This document shows, piece by piece, positions 1 to 11,964 of a DNA stretch of 64,000 nucleotides (the stretch's first letter is position 1; each line of letters opens with the position of its first letter). The position numbers were made by a program, and so were the translations under genes. Location: positions 28,659,274 through 28,723,273 of the forward strand of contig OZ022257.1 in the NCBI GenBank assembly GCA_963978905.1, written 5' to 3'. The notes under the pieces were generated by a model. The model did no database searches. It was not told the origin of the DNA and saw only the letters and a list, made by a program, of their open reading frames with translations. The stretch is from Trichostrongylus colubriformis. Taxonomy: Eukaryota > Nematoda > Chromadorea > Rhabditida > Trichostrongylidae.

Positions 1-870
1 AGGCTCTTAATTTCCCTGGTGGCTTGGTAGAAACCACAGAAGAAGCGAAACCTGAAGAAGGGGGGGGGGGAGGTCGTATTTTTTGAAAATTTTCCTCAAC
101 TGGACGCTTGACCCTGCCACCCCCTTCATCACTTGTCAAATTCAGGATCCCGTCGATATCATTTTAACAAGAGGTAGGGATCGCTTAATCATTTGAACCC
201 CTTCAGACACTTTGAAAGTAGGTGGCCTTCTTTAGGGAAGCGGTATGCAGTGGTAAACCATTAGAATATGGAAAAACACGCAGGCTCAAGCACTAAATGC
301 TCAGCAAGTGAACACTCTCGTACCTCCTTATAGTTGCATGAAACATTGCGACGGCTGAACGACGTTAGATTCCGTACAGTTCCGAGCAGACTCTCGTAGA
401 GGAGCCAGCGCTCAGTACTGCGCTTATCCCATGTGGAATAATGCGATATGAACTCGTTTGTTATTGGTTGGTCATATCGACTATTTCCATCCCTCTGATA
501 TAAAAACCAGCAACTTTATGTGCCTGCCTATCGGTCGATTTTTTTTTGTCTTTTTTTGATTTTTTTGTCTATCCTTCACAAGTTAGTGATCCTGATGAAG
601 GAATGATAAAGCCAAGCAAGCCCTCAAGGAAGGGAGAAACTGGTTGGTGATGGAGTAGCATTGTAAGATGTTGTCGCAGTGACAGCCTCTCCTACTTCTA
701 TGAACACCCATTTAGTACTCCGGCCGTTTTTCTGTGGTGTACTGGCGTCGCAGTAGGTGGAAACACACTGAAGGTGGTAGGAGAGCCTCAGTAATGAGGG
801 ACCAGAAGTGATAGCAACTGATAAGGAGGGCCGAAAGGAGAATGCCAGTAAGTTCGTTGCCCTCTTCTGC
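1..870. other. Intergenic DNA, no gene seen
   Basis: There is a run of ten G at 61-70 and a T-rich tract around 540-570. The stretch near 270-430 shares short diverged matches with 2.65-3.0 kb and 32.6-33.2 kb, such as the 'actaaatgctca' motif, so it is probably old dispersed repeat. No splice-bounded reading frame was recognised. Confidence 0.5.
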
Positions 871-874
871 TTAA

Positions 875-1325
875 AGGCACACCACGTGATAATCAAAGTG
901 GTCCTTGCCTTCTCAGGGCAGGTAGACCCTTGGACAGTTGTGAAGATTGCACCTTTTCGCGGCGCCACGGCTCACCCCCGACGCGTACGGCATGGTCGAC
1001 CTGAGCCGAGTAGAGCCCACCGAGCCGAATCACACCCGGCATAGACGAGAGGGAAACTTGCGATAAGACAAGATGAGGCAGCGATATCAATAGCGAAGGT
1101 AGCTTCAGCAGGGAAGAACAGGTGATATCGTAGCATTTTGCGCGAGATCATCGAGGAAAAGCTCTTCTATAATTTCCAATACTCGTACGAGACTGAAGGC
1201 AGAGAGCTTTATTTTTGGTGGTTTTGAGGGGTTACGGTTCATTTTTCTTCACTAGTGGGTAAACCAGGGCCTCTACATCCTGTAACACGCGCGATAGTTC
1301 TCACAATTTTTCGCGAGGTGTGCCT
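875..1325. mobile_element. TTAA-target MITE (AGGCACACC ends)
   Basis: The left end reads TTAA|AGGCACACCACGTG and the right end reads CGCGAGGTGTGCCT|TCAA, so the termini are inverted repeats of AGGCACACC and sit in a TTAA (one side mutated to TCAA). The 451-bp body has no transposase. The same termini and target recur at 12.0, 23.3, 28.4, 35.5, 35.9 and 39.6 kb. A TTAA duplication is typical of piggyBac-type elements, but the AGGCAC terminus is not the usual CCY start, so the superfamily is open. Confidence 0.7.
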
Positions 1326-1490
1326 TCAAAGCTGGAGCGTTGATACACATGAGTACTATGTGAAGTGGAACGGAGACATTAAAGGTGAATCGCTCAAAGT
1401 GATAACAGGTGTTAAAAACTAAGGCATAACTTTCTAAGGGTCACCGAATCCACTGCTTTCTTCAGTTTGATCACGGGACGTAGATACTCA

Positions 1491-1710
1491 TAGGTTTCAT
1501 GTAGGGTGGTACGAGGACAGCAGTGGGTGATTCAAATTAATAACGGATCATAAGATTTGGTAATGCGTCAGAGAGCACCTGTCTCCAAGTCAGTTGCGCA
1601 TTTGCGTTGACCCTAAAACCCTAACATTTATAGGTACTTTTAGGGGTGGTACGGAGACCGTAATGGTAGGTGAGCCAAGTGGATAGCGGCTGATGAAATT
1701 TGAAAGAGCT
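1491..1710 (+). repeat. Dispersed repeat with two imperfect tandem units
   Basis: Two blocks about 145 bp apart share a pattern of 'atagg..t..aggg.ggtacg.ggac.g..gtgggtga' (near 1491 and 1630). The same kind of unit ('ggtgggtgatc', followed by runs of 'tgataa') occurs at 31.9-32.4 kb, so this looks like a decayed copy of that tandem-unit repeat family. There is no coding content. Confidence 0.4.
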
Positions 1711-1851
1711 AATTCTTGCACCACAAACAAAATTTTGATATTTCTTGAATCTGTTGAGCATTGTCTGGACAACCGTCGAATCTTTCAGAAGGCTCTACCA
1801 GCAACTCATCAAGGGTATAAAGACGCAGCTGCTCAGTAGTCAGTAAACAAA

Positions 1852-2612
1852 ATGACGTCAATCACTCAAGCGCAACTGCGACCCATATTTTTCTACGAAT
1901 TATTGCAGGGCGTTTCGGTAATGGCAGAGACTGGAAAGACCAACGAAGTCTTCGATCAAGGAGTCGTGAAACGCCGACCGCCAAACGCTGGTTCAATTGC
2001 TTCGCTGCCGCAGATCTGTTTCGAAGTCGAGGAACACACTGGACGAGCGACTGAAATTCCACAAGGGAAATTGCGGTGCTGCATAGAGGAACATCCAAAA
2101 GCGACAGTTCGAGAATTGTCGAAGCTTGTCGGGTACTGCTGTACGACAGTTAAACGCCATCCTCACGACCTGAGTTCCAGAAATTCTCGCTCCATGGATT
2201 CCCCACCGCCTCACAAAGGAAATCAAGTCGTATCGCGTGAGCATTTGCTAATTTCTGCTTTTTCTTTTGCGTCAAAAAAACTTTTTCGGCCATTATCATA
2301 ACCGTGGGATGAATTACGATGGCACAACGCGCACAGCCGTTTGGATCCGTCAATAATGCGAAAGAGCGTCCGAATCGTCTTGAAGTCCACCTGCTCCCGG
2401 ACAACGCTCGCCCGCACAAAGCTTTCGTCACTCACCAAAAAATTGAAGAGCTCGGCTCGCAAACAGCTATTCTCCGGAATTGCACTACCCGACTACCATG
2501 TCATTCATGCCATGAAGCTCTTTTCGCAAAGGTCCTGGACAGTGATGGAGAATATATCGCAGATTGGTCACAGCCAAATGAAAGGAAATAAATTAAAATG
2601 TGGAACTTAAAA
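1852..2612 (+). pseudogene. Degenerate mariner transposase
   Basis: The reading frame breaks repeatedly, but the mariner layout is visible across frames. There is an N-terminal FFYELLQG segment, a helix-turn-helix region around ATVRELSKLVG (near 2100) and the second catalytic-aspartate motif LLPDNARPHKA (near 2395). The first and third catalytic regions are lost or scrambled by frameshifts and a deletion. Terminal inverted repeats were not found with confidence. It is an old dead copy, unrelated at close range to the 3.7-5.0 kb element. Confidence 0.8.
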
Positions 2613-2653
2613 TTAGGGTGCAAAATGTGAAATCATCTATGTTTTTTTTCGAG

Positions 2654-3010
2654 AAGTAGCACTATACGCAGTGGATAAGGACTGAGATATTAATGCGAGA
2701 CTAATGGAACAAACCATTAGATGCTCAGTGAGTATAGGGATCACTATAATTCAACGCGAACGAATGTGAGACTATCGAGCGCTAAAGTATGTACAACTAT
2801 ATTTGAGCCAAACACTACCTAATAGTGATCTTTACAGCTCAAGTATAAGATGATCGGATAGATCGACAGATTTCGCTCCTGATCGAATATTGAATGCAAC
2901 AAAGGGTATCCACCACTATATCATACGGATTTCGGAAAAGTGGCGCTATACGCGGTGGCTGAGAACTGAGCTATCAATCACCTTAAACCAAGAACCGCCA
3001 GTACACCTAC
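2654..3010 (+). repeat. Two diverged copies of a satellite-like unit
   Basis: The segments starting near 2654 ('agcactatacgcagtgg..aggactgag') and near 2938 ('ggcgctatacgcggtgg..agaactgag') are the same unit about 284 bp apart. Related fragments occur at 270-430 and 32.6-33.2 kb. No ORF is supported. Confidence 0.45.
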
Positions 3011-3745
3011 TTCGCTCTTCGCCATCGGTGGCAATGTAATATTCCGACCGCTAACTGCGTGAAATTTCGAATAGTTAGATGTTTTCAGAAATGTCACATG
3101 GGCTAGCGCTTACCGTTGGTGCTGACCTTATCACCGTGTAAAATTATGTGACATGGACTACGGAATTGGCTGGTCATTCCTGGCCATTTCCGCATTACAT
3201 AGTTCTTTTGTGCTATCCGCTCAGTACCGATGATAGCACAACTGGATAAGAGCAGTACTCGCTGCTACAGCAACCATAACCATGACATTAGATTGAAAGG
3301 CAACCTACTATTTTGTCACCTCCGTGGATGGTTTATTCTACATATCGTTCCACTACCACAACCACTTACCTGCGGGAGGAAAGACTTGCAGACAGACTCG
3401 AAACCGACAAAGATATCGAATAAACAAACACACAACGTAAGTGGTTTCTGGGATTGTAGATTGATTCGTTAACTCGATATTTTGTTTTTTCACACCATTC
3501 ACGCTGTTTTTGGCGGAGTATACACATGCATTCAACGAAGCTTTTCGATTGATTTTTTTGTTTCTGTATTATTTTATTTTCCAAAAATTCCTATTCAATC
3601 GAGCCTCAAAGTTATAAAGGATACAAACAGTATCACTAAACCTTATGAGTAATATTGTTTGTAGGTTTCAGATAATGCGAATGATGGGTATGCGTTTTCA
3701 TCGGACATATTTATGAAGATACACAGCTATAGGCGTGATTAGATA
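3011..3745. other. Gene-free stretch with one weak exon candidate
   Basis: A TTTCAG acceptor at 3666-3671 is followed by 21 open codons ending in TAG at 3742 (segment NANDGYAFSSDIFMKIHSY). A GTAAGT donor occurs at 3438 on the plus strand and another near 3372 on the minus strand, but the phases do not join. I do not call a gene here. Confidence 0.3.
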
Positions 3746-5029
3746 CTAGGTTGTTGCAAAATTAATTTCGGAAATGGACCGCATACTTCAAACTACTATA
3801 ACTCAGCTTAAACACAAGTTTATTAATCGAAGTAAAAACCATCAGAATCTACACACTTTTGCCAACAAACAGGCAATAAATCTAAGCCTTCACTATAAAA
3901 ACTACTATCACGAGAATCAACGAAGTCAAGGAAGGCACATTCAACATCGTATAAATTAGTAAATTGTTTCTGATGCAGATGAGAATTGAGGGCTCGAAAA
4001 AAGTGATAGTCTGTTGTGGAAAGGTCGGGAGAATACGCTGGGTGAGGGAGAGCTTCTATACCCAAGTGGGTCAATTTTTGCCGAGTGATTTGTGAGGTGT
4101 GTGGCCTTGCGTTGTCCTGCAACAGGGTCGGCTCTCCTCTATTCACCACCGCCGGCCACAATTTTTGCAACTTTCTATACATTTGCTCCAGATCACAACA
4201 GTAAGACTCTGCTGTGACTGCCTGACCAGGTTGCAAGAAACTGTAATGGATTACACCTTTACAACACCATCACACAGTAATCGTAACCTTTTTAGGGTGA
4301 AGGTCGGGTTTATGAAAAGTTTTTGGAGGAGCATCCTTATCTACCCAGACTAATCCCCGCTTCCTGTTATCATAAAGAACCCATTTTTCATCTACAATTA
4401 TAACACGGTTTACAAATGGCTCATTTTTATGGCGAACTAGGAGATTAGAGCAGGTGTCGAAACGTGCCAGACGCTGCTCATTGGTCAGGTCATGAGGCAC
4501 CCACTTCGACATCTTCTTCACCTTGCCGATTGTCAGCAAATGCCTGGCCACTGTAGAGTAATGTACGCCTAGGTCTTCTGCTAACGTACGAGTATTCGTC
4601 TCCGCATTTGCTTCGACGGCTCTCCTTAAATCTTGATCATTAAGCGATGACCTGCGGCCGCCACCCGACTTCTCTTCGAGATCAAAATTGCCAGAAGCAA
4701 ATTTTTTAAACCAGAGCTCCACTGTCCGTTCGCAAGGACAATTCGTCCCAAAAACACTGCTGAGATTACGAGCTGCCTCCGCTGCGGAGTGTTCCAATTT
4801 AAACTCATAAAGCATGATGACTCGATAGTCGCGTCGGTTCATGATTATACGCAGCCCTGGAAAAGGCCGGCTGGAAAACTTAGAGCGACATTCATAGAAG
4901 TTTCTGAGAAAGCAGAAAAAAACCCACCAAATGGTATGGCTGGCGTTCCTTGGGATGGAACAGTTCAGGGTAAAAAATCTACTTATTTATACATACCTTG
5001 AAACCGAAATTAATTTTGCAACAATCTAA
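3746..5029 (-). mobile_element. Full-length mariner element (bandit/Hsmar1-like)
   Basis: This is a complete 1284-bp element. The left end reads CTAGGTTGTTGCAAAATTAA and the right end is its inverse, TTAGATTGTTGCAAAATTAA when read inward; both are flanked by TA (3744-3745 and 5030-5031). The inverted repeats are about 26 bp with few differences. Length, ends and transposase fit the mariner subgroup that includes human Hsmar1 and the Ancylostoma caninum 'bandit' element. Assignment to bandit itself is inference from family knowledge. It carries one transposase frame on the minus strand. Confidence 0.93.
3823..4842 (-). pseudogene. Mariner transposase with one in-frame TGA
   Basis: Codons 1-339 are in one frame from ATG 4842 to the stop at 3823, broken only by TGA at 4272-4270 (codon 191). 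The family has a VWW tryptophan there, so a single TGG to TGA change would explain the break. Visible parts are paired N-terminal helix-turn-helix domains (residues 1-105), the linker motif WVPHDL at 114-119 and the DD34D catalytic triad: D151 in VDEKW, D243 in LQDNARPH and D278 in TTDYHFF, with 34 residues between the last two. Length and all key residues match active mariners. The copy is probably young and only recently inactivated. Whether the stop is fixed or polymorphic cannot be seen here. Confidence 0.92.
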
Positions 5030-5031
5030 TA

Positions 5032-6747
5032 ATAGGATGAGTAAAGAAATCAGCAAGAGAGACTTCTCGACGCGAATTTTCATTCTTTCTGTGGTCTTTA
5101 TGAGATGCATAAGATGACTTATGGGACAACTCAGTATATGCTCGAAGAGAGAAAAAAAATTACTCAAATTAAGCGTGAACGAATCTGAGCACCATGAGAT
5201 GCTACACCCAGTTTGCGGGGGATAGCATCACTAGACATCCGTGATCGAATCCCTCGAGTTCAATCTGCTGTGCTTTGGGATGTGTCTAGCTGTAGCTTGT
5301 GATGCCTTTGCAAATGTGCGTAGTCCAAAATCTGTGATTTGCGAGTTGTTCTGGAACGTGGAACGTTGTTGGGGAGAGGGAGTGAAATTCAATCACCTCA
5401 AACTTTTAGGCTCTGTCGTGAGCATCAAGAGGAAATAAGGCTGGTCCGGTAACGTAATGTTATCTACTGCTCTAGTTGAAGCGCAAATTGAGCTACTATG
5501 AAGTATGACTATCAAAAGTATTTTGTCAAGAATTACGGAGTGAGTGGGTGCCACTTGTATTTCGTTCCATCAAGTTCTCAACAGAAATCGGAAGTGCAGT
5601 GTATAAGTGATTCTTAGTGTTACTGTGGAAGAAGAACGAGATTGAAGGACCGGAAACTTGCAAAGTGCTCCTTTGCCTTAGCTGATACTTGTCGAGCAAG
5701 TGTCTTCGCTTTCTGCAACAATGTACCACCCGAATGAAGCCGTGTCAATCTTTCCTTCTAATCCAAAACAATCGTTAATTGTGCAAGTTTCGAGAGAAGA
5801 GCCGCTGTAGGGGCATTATGTGTAGGGAGCTAGAACGCATTTTTCATCGCGTAAGGCGTCACACTGTATGCATTTAGGTGCCGTGCATTCACTAGTAGTG
5901 AAAATGCTTTGTGATAGTGGGTTCCCGAATTTGTAATCTCTCTGACACCTTTAACAGTGAATCTTTTTTCAATTTACTCCCTTACGGGTTGAGCTTGTTC
6001 ATAGAAGTAGTCGAGTCTTCTCCATTTTTTCCGCAGTTTTGAGCTACTAAAGAGTAATATTGGAAATACATATATAACGAAAATATTTGTTTCCCAATAC
6101 TAACGTACCTAGAATAGTACGCGATGATAAAGTCAGCTCCTTCGTGGAACTTGTATCGTTCGCATCGGGAATTTCTGAGGACAACACTATAATAAACATT
6201 TTGAAAATGAATTACTCGAAGTATACACTAAACACTTTTTTGCTGACGACCATTTCGCATTTCCAAGTTGTGGAGGATTCAATGTCACCTCTGTCCTACA
6301 TGAGTGACGCTAGCTGTGGGGGTGTGGGTCTTTAGTCTGGAATGAAATTTGAGGAGGTCACACCGCACCTCTCTTTGCATCTTCGGGATAACCTCACTTG
6401 ATCAACCGAGTTGAGTGCGACTGTCTCAGTTTATGACAAAGCGTAAAAAAGTTTTCTTACAGATCTATTATTAACGCGATCCTCGGATCCGAGGGAACAA
6501 GCTGGTGTATCCACCAATCTTGAAGGGGAAGAATCGCGAAGAGCTCTGGAATGTTCCTAATTTTGGGGGAGGAGGAACAAATGAAAGGTCTGGTCAGGCT
6601 TGAAAGTTAGGTTTCATTTGGTTGTTCAGCGCACTGAAAAGAGGTAGACGAAACAAGGACAAGGAAGAGGAAGTGCAGATGGAAATGGTAAAAGCGTAGG
6701 TGTTAAAGGTGACGAGAGAAAGGAGCTGCGGCAGTACGGGCTCCATG
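5032..6747. other. Intergenic DNA, nothing recognised
   Basis: Moderately AT-rich sequence without splice-bounded frames, inverted repeats or known transposon motifs that I could find. ORFs here are short and show no family features. Confidence 0.4.
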
Positions 6748-6752
6748 ATGAA

Positions 6753-7523
6753 TGTTGCGAATTGGCCGCATCTTTTAGCATCGCGGCGGACGCTCACAAA
6801 CTTCCCGCGTCTCAGCGCCGGCGCGCGCTAAGGTAACTCACCGGAGACACCTCTGACCGGCGAGGCGGACCCACCCTGGAGACCCGAGGGTTTACCGACT
6901 CAAGCCATCCCTTAACCGTCGTATAACTTGGCTCAACATTCCCTATCTATGCCCCTTGCATATCTACAGCTGACCACTCTTTCCTTTACCCCTACAGCCC
7001 ACAAGCCCTGAACGTCACATCACTGACAACCTGCACTACAGCTATCATAACACAACATGACACAACAGAAGAATAAACTATACATTTATTACGTAATAAA
7101 CCATGAACACAATACATCATACCTAACTCCCTAGGTCATCTACGCTAGGGCGACTCCCGACAGTCGGCTGGTGCAGTAGACCCCCATTCGGCTGATGTCA
7201 CGTAGCCACGCGGTCGACGACGTCTCGCAGGGGTCTAAACACACGACTGCTCCCATATGGGAGCGGGGGTACACACCGGCCAACTCATGTGCCACCGCTC
7301 CGCTACGCGAGAGTCAAGAGTGCGCCGGTACCCCGGCCCACATAGCAACATGGCGTTACCCGGTGAAAACCAACTGCCATTTGGCATCCGGCCTTATATA
7401 CCGGAGGCTCGACCACAGAAAGCGGAGCCACCGCACCTCGTGAGACGCTGCGAGAGGGAGCTGCCTAGCGCGGATGGGTCAGGGAGCGCGATACCCTCGA
7501 GGCTATCGTCGCAATCCACGGCA
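6753..7523 (-). mobile_element. Solo LTR of a retrotransposon
   Basis: A GC-rich 771-bp block begins TGTTGCG and ends CACGGCA on the plus strand, so it has TG...CA ends. It is flanked by a perfect 5-bp duplication, ATGAA, at 6748-6752 and 7524-7528. On the minus strand a TATA box (GGTATATAAGG, about 7400) is followed some 300 bp later by AATAAA (about 7090), the order expected of U3, R and U5. No internal gag-pol region is present, so it is a solo LTR left by recombination. A 5-bp duplication fits Gypsy or BEL/Pao elements; I cannot choose. Confidence 0.72.
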
Positions 7524-7528
7524 ATGAA

Positions 7529-9960
7529 ACTGTGCGTGCATGATTGGGGAGCGAAATAGGCATGCGCCATAATGGAGCTCTATTAGAGGTTCCAGACGTA
7601 CAGCTGGAAAGTGCTGAAGAAAAGAGGGCATTTGGGCAGAACTCTGGAAGTTTGCTGCGAAAGGGGTTTGATAAGAGCTGTTACAAGAAAAGCTTGGAAC
7701 CATGCTTATGCTGAATGAAACGTATTGCTTTTGTTCGCAGACTTGAACATTTTTCACCTGGCCATGAAATTCGTACAAGATTTTTATAAACGAAGCAGTG
7801 ACATGAATATAAGTGAGAGGTCTTGATTCCTTCTATGTCATGAATCTACCATTTCTGCCATTTTTGTGAATGACTCTTTGTGCATCCACAAATCATTTCA
7901 AAGCTTCATATAGTTTTAGAACGTCGTAAGCATGAGAAATTAGGGAAAAAGTCACGCTCAAGCCATAGACAAATTCGGAGAGGTGCGAACTAATTAGGGA
8001 ACGTGCGAGGTAGAAGATGTGAAAAGTCAATGAGGAGTAAAGCCTCTTTCCCCTTGCTATGCATCAATGGTTTAGGAATGATAGGGGCTTCGTTCAAACA
8101 AACGATCATCATATACATTGGTGCTTGAAAGTCTTCGGCCAGTAGGTTTTTCGGTTGTTATCATTTTGTACCGGCTAATCTAAATGAAATGAAAAAAATT
8201 TCAGTCTGTTGTACTGAAGGGATGGTCATAGAAGATATGCCCACGAAGTAACGTAGTTATATACAAGTTTTTGTCATGACTCTGGCTTTTTCTACTTTCC
8301 ATGCTTACTATACCTTGTATTTTTCTTCCTGTACCTATCTTTGACCCTTCATTTATTGTCACGGCTGGTGCTTTTTCGGTGACTACCACTGAACTCACCC
8401 CGTCAAGCTCTACAACATGGTCGTTCAAGAAATTGGAAAATCTTAATTTTGATCACTTCATTTTCTCAAAACGCCAGTGGGCACCCATCAGCAAGTCATG
8501 CTCGCTGTGATTATAACCAGCAGGCATATGCGTCCACCGACAGCATTCCGCAATTTTTGATTAGGTATCCCATGCAGAATGAGAACTATAAAGATCGTGC
8601 GGTTTCCTAGAAGGTAAGACCATTCGACACCAGCTTTTCCCAAAAGACCGCTGTCACTTCAGACCTCCATCTGAAAATCAAATGTACTTGTCTACCGAAG
8701 TGAAGATTTCTGGAAAGCCCTGTACTTTAAATTTTGATGAGGATTCTATTCAGACTCAAGAATTTTATTATAATAAGACTCTCCTTAATTTTTGGAACTC
8801 ATGCAGGTTATCTTCCGGACCGAGCTCTCGATTTCTTGGCCGATTTCTTGTCCGACTCGATCTGCTCGAATTAGTTGGCCCATTGGGAAGGATGAGCCTG
8901 TGTATTGACTGACCTTTGGCATTGATACCTCATTTCCACGTAACCATTGTATTGTATCTACTATTTTTCGTGATATAGAGCAGCTCACAGCATTAGGGCC
9001 TAGGTTGCTTTAGTATTCTACATTACCCACAAATTCCATGCAGCCAGTTGATGCTTTCTGAATTTTTTGGAAAAAGCTCATATTTAAGAGTGAGTATAAA
9101 AGTGGGTCGTAGGGCACCTCAGAAAACTGCTGCTGCTGTTCCATCTGCAATTTTTTATAGTCTTCAATTGTACGTTGTAGCCTTGGTTGGATCACTGTAC
9201 ACCACTATACATATTGTACAGACATAAGCAAATTCAGTGGGCTCCATGTATGGTGTGAAGCTCGTAGAGATTCAGTGTCTGATTTTGGAAATGGTACAAC
9301 ATGAAAATGAAGGAAACTATGTTTCGATGCTGTAAACTGCCTAATACTACGGGAATTCGTTAACAAGATACACTGACCACTTGAGAATGGTGATATCATT
9401 GTAAGAGGTCAGTCGATACACTGTCTCACCCATCCTAATGAGTCAGGTAACCACGAGGAGATCGAGGGGTCGGACTAGGGAGATGAACTATATCACTTCC
9501 GTGGAACAAGGAGTTTTGAAGATTGATTTTTTGAAGGGTAAATGGAATTCTTATAGGAGTACAAAATACGAGGTTATCCAAGGTCCTCATTCACACAGGA
9601 AACTTTTATATGATTTTCTTAAAGACCTTCTGAACGTCTGAAACTGAAAGCGGTTTCTTGATAAAAGTTTTTATTGGAAGGATCTTTCCTTCTGAAAAAA
9701 CAAAAACTCTGCGCTTTTCTTACTCGGTATAAGGTATTTTCAAAAGTTGCGGAATGCTATCAGTGGACCCATTTGCCTGTGGTTATAATTACAGTGAGCG
9801 TGGCTCGCTAATGAGTGCCCAGTGGCACTTTGAGTTACTGAAGTCATCAAAATAAAGATTTTCTAATTTCTTAAGAGACCATTTTGTAGAGCTTGACGAG
9901 ATGAGTTCAATGGTATATACATCTATGTAGAAATTTAGCATAGAGATGGAGTTATAATGA
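7529..9960. other. Unassigned stretch with coding-like frames
   Basis: No gene is supported. Several frames look protein-like but lack consistent splice signals: + 8593-8813 (contains TLNFDEDSIQTQEFYYNKTL and ends near a CAG|GTTATC), - 8201-8455, - 8785-8988 and - 9010-9195. They may be remains of a gene or retroelement, or chance. Frames of this length are expected by chance in a window this size. Confidence 0.3.
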
Positions 9961-9970
9961 AAAAACGAAA

Positions 9971-9990
9971 AAAACGCGGATCCGCGTTTT
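9971..9990. repeat. Perfect 20-bp palindrome
   Basis: AAAACGCGGATCCGCGTTTT is a perfect palindrome in an AT-rich setting, followed by a partial third copy of the arm (CCGCGTTT). No function is visible. Confidence 0.7.
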
Positions 9991-10059
9991 CCGCGTTTAT
10001 TTTTAAAAACTTACGGCGGGTATTGTACGTCAGGCGACTGTGAGGATGAAGGAATCCTA

Positions 10060-11214
10060 GGTGAAGTCTACGCTATTTTATGTGTTGTGAAGCTACCCCT
10101 TCAAACGATATCATCGATTCTAGATAGGTGCAAGGTTGGAGCATCAACTATTATTGCAGAAAGACTTCTTCTATGCAAGACAGACGGATCATCCGCTGTA
10201 AAAGCCTGCCTCTTCAAACGGCTATGGACATAGTTGCTAAATTCTCTGGAAGTGACGGCATTATAATCAGTCGACGCACAGAGTGGAGATGCCCAAATGG
10301 TGGTGGAATCTATGACCGATCTTCTGCAAAGAAATCTAGTCTAGATAAGCCAATGTTGCTACTGAGCAGCGCCATCTCAGCCGAAGTCTAGCGGAACGGG
10401 GCAAAGTTCATATGAAAACGAGTTCAGTTTGTTTGAAAGTGACGGGATCTGATATTCAGGCTTCCGTTTGACTCAAGTATCACTATGAAGTGCAAGGAAT
10501 TCACAGTCAAGCATGATGGAATATCCGTGGCCGTGTATGAGGCATCTTCATCGAAAGATATGGGCCTCGTTCAGAAGAGAGACGGAACGCTAGCAAGGGA
10601 AAGTTGCAGAGAAATGGTGATGAGCATCGTACTTTCATAGTCGAGGCAAAGCATGGATTCTATATTGAATCTACAGCAACATGTCGGTCTCAACACACGC
10701 CAACAAAATTGAAGGAAGCCCTCCAGCACCAGAATGTCACACTTCTCAAGTGGCCAACCCAATCCTTGGACTCGAAGCCGATAGAGTCCATCTGAGAAGA
10801 GCTCGACAGACGCTGTTTGCTGGAAATTAGTAGGAACAGAGAAGAAAAATACGCTCGAGTAGTAGGAGAATAGAACGCTTTGCCTCATGCAATTACTGAA
10901 AAGCTCATGTACCGTGGAGAGATGCAGCTGCCATCGAAATTCGTAATTTCCCTACGAAGTGCTGATGTTTTCTACGGTTTGCCGATTTTTTACTTCAGAA
11001 GAAACCTGTTTTTCGTGACCACGCTTTCCATGTTTTCCAATGATTCCGTAATAAGTGCTTGTTGAAAACCATGAAAAGAGCCCAAAGGCACCAAGGTGAT
11101 GGCCAATATAGACCATAGATTTGGGCGCAACATACTAAAGTTTTGCCTAATTTGATTCAGCAGAAAAGAGTTACTGCAAAAAATGATTTGATCGAAGACT
11201 TTTGAGCTCTACTG
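10060..11214 (+). pseudogene. Tc1-type transposon fossil with right TIR
   Basis: Conserved Tc1 transposase blocks survive in broken frames: HQNVTLLKWPTQSLDSKPIE at about 10730-10790, corresponding to the family's 'WPSQSPDLNPIE' block with the third catalytic region, followed by EELDRRC. The second catalytic motif (family QQDN) reads QQHV, so the active site is lost. The right terminus CGAAGACTTTTGAGCTCTACTG (ending 11214, then TA) matches the ends of the element at 39478-40879. A left terminus was not found, so the element is 5' truncated or too decayed. Confidence 0.75.
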
Positions 11215-11216
11215 TA

Positions 11217-11960
11217 TGTCGGATCGCTTGCAATTTCTATCTCGCTTTACACCTATGCCTCCTTGCACTATCATCTTTTTTAACGGAAGATTTACCTGAG
11301 GGCACCGTGCACGTTATTATCGAGCCATCCAGAACCGATGACATCCCGTATAGGTAAGCGTTGTTGTCAGTAACCATTATTCGGCTTTTTTCCAAACTGA
11401 ATCGCTCTAATTTTCAGTGATCCAAAAATTGGGAGCTCAAGAAATCAAGATTCTCCAAAAAGTTACGAAAAACTTACGAGAAACGAGACAGTTAAGGCGC
11501 AACTGAAGAAGAATAATTGCTTGGTGTCTCTAGAGCGTACGAATTGCACCGGGATGTTTGGATCCGTTTGTGTGTTGGGAATCAGAGAAAAGGCCACCCG
11601 ATCGCAGCCCACTTGGCATGAGTGCGTAACGCTTCAAATATTCAGGTAGAGTTAAAGCTCAGTAGCGCGATTCGCCATCCACTACAAAACTTCTAGATGA
11701 TTTCCAAACATACGAAAAAATGGATCTGCAACAGTTGATACAAGGATGACGAATAATGCGAATAGTGATTGAGAGAAAGAGGAAAGAAGAAAGAAGAAAG
11801 AAGAAGAGCTGATTTTGAATGGAATTCGAATCCGCTTCTAATGTCGGTTGATTGTTACTGAGCAACCGATAAAAGAAGTCCATATCACTTTACTCCACAA
11901 GCGCAGTAGTGAGCGTCAGCTCAAATGGTATCTCCACAAACATTCGTCTCTACTCGGGAC
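11217..11960. other. Intergenic DNA, nothing recognised
   Basis: Contains a purine-rich (gaaagaagaaagaag) tract near 11780. No gene or repeat unit was identified. Confidence 0.4.
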
Positions 11961-11964
11961 TCAA

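Noticed and set aside
8201..9195. Protein-like minus-strand frames as a multi-exon gene
   Set aside because: Adjacent frames do not join in phase and acceptors are weak; left as unassigned.
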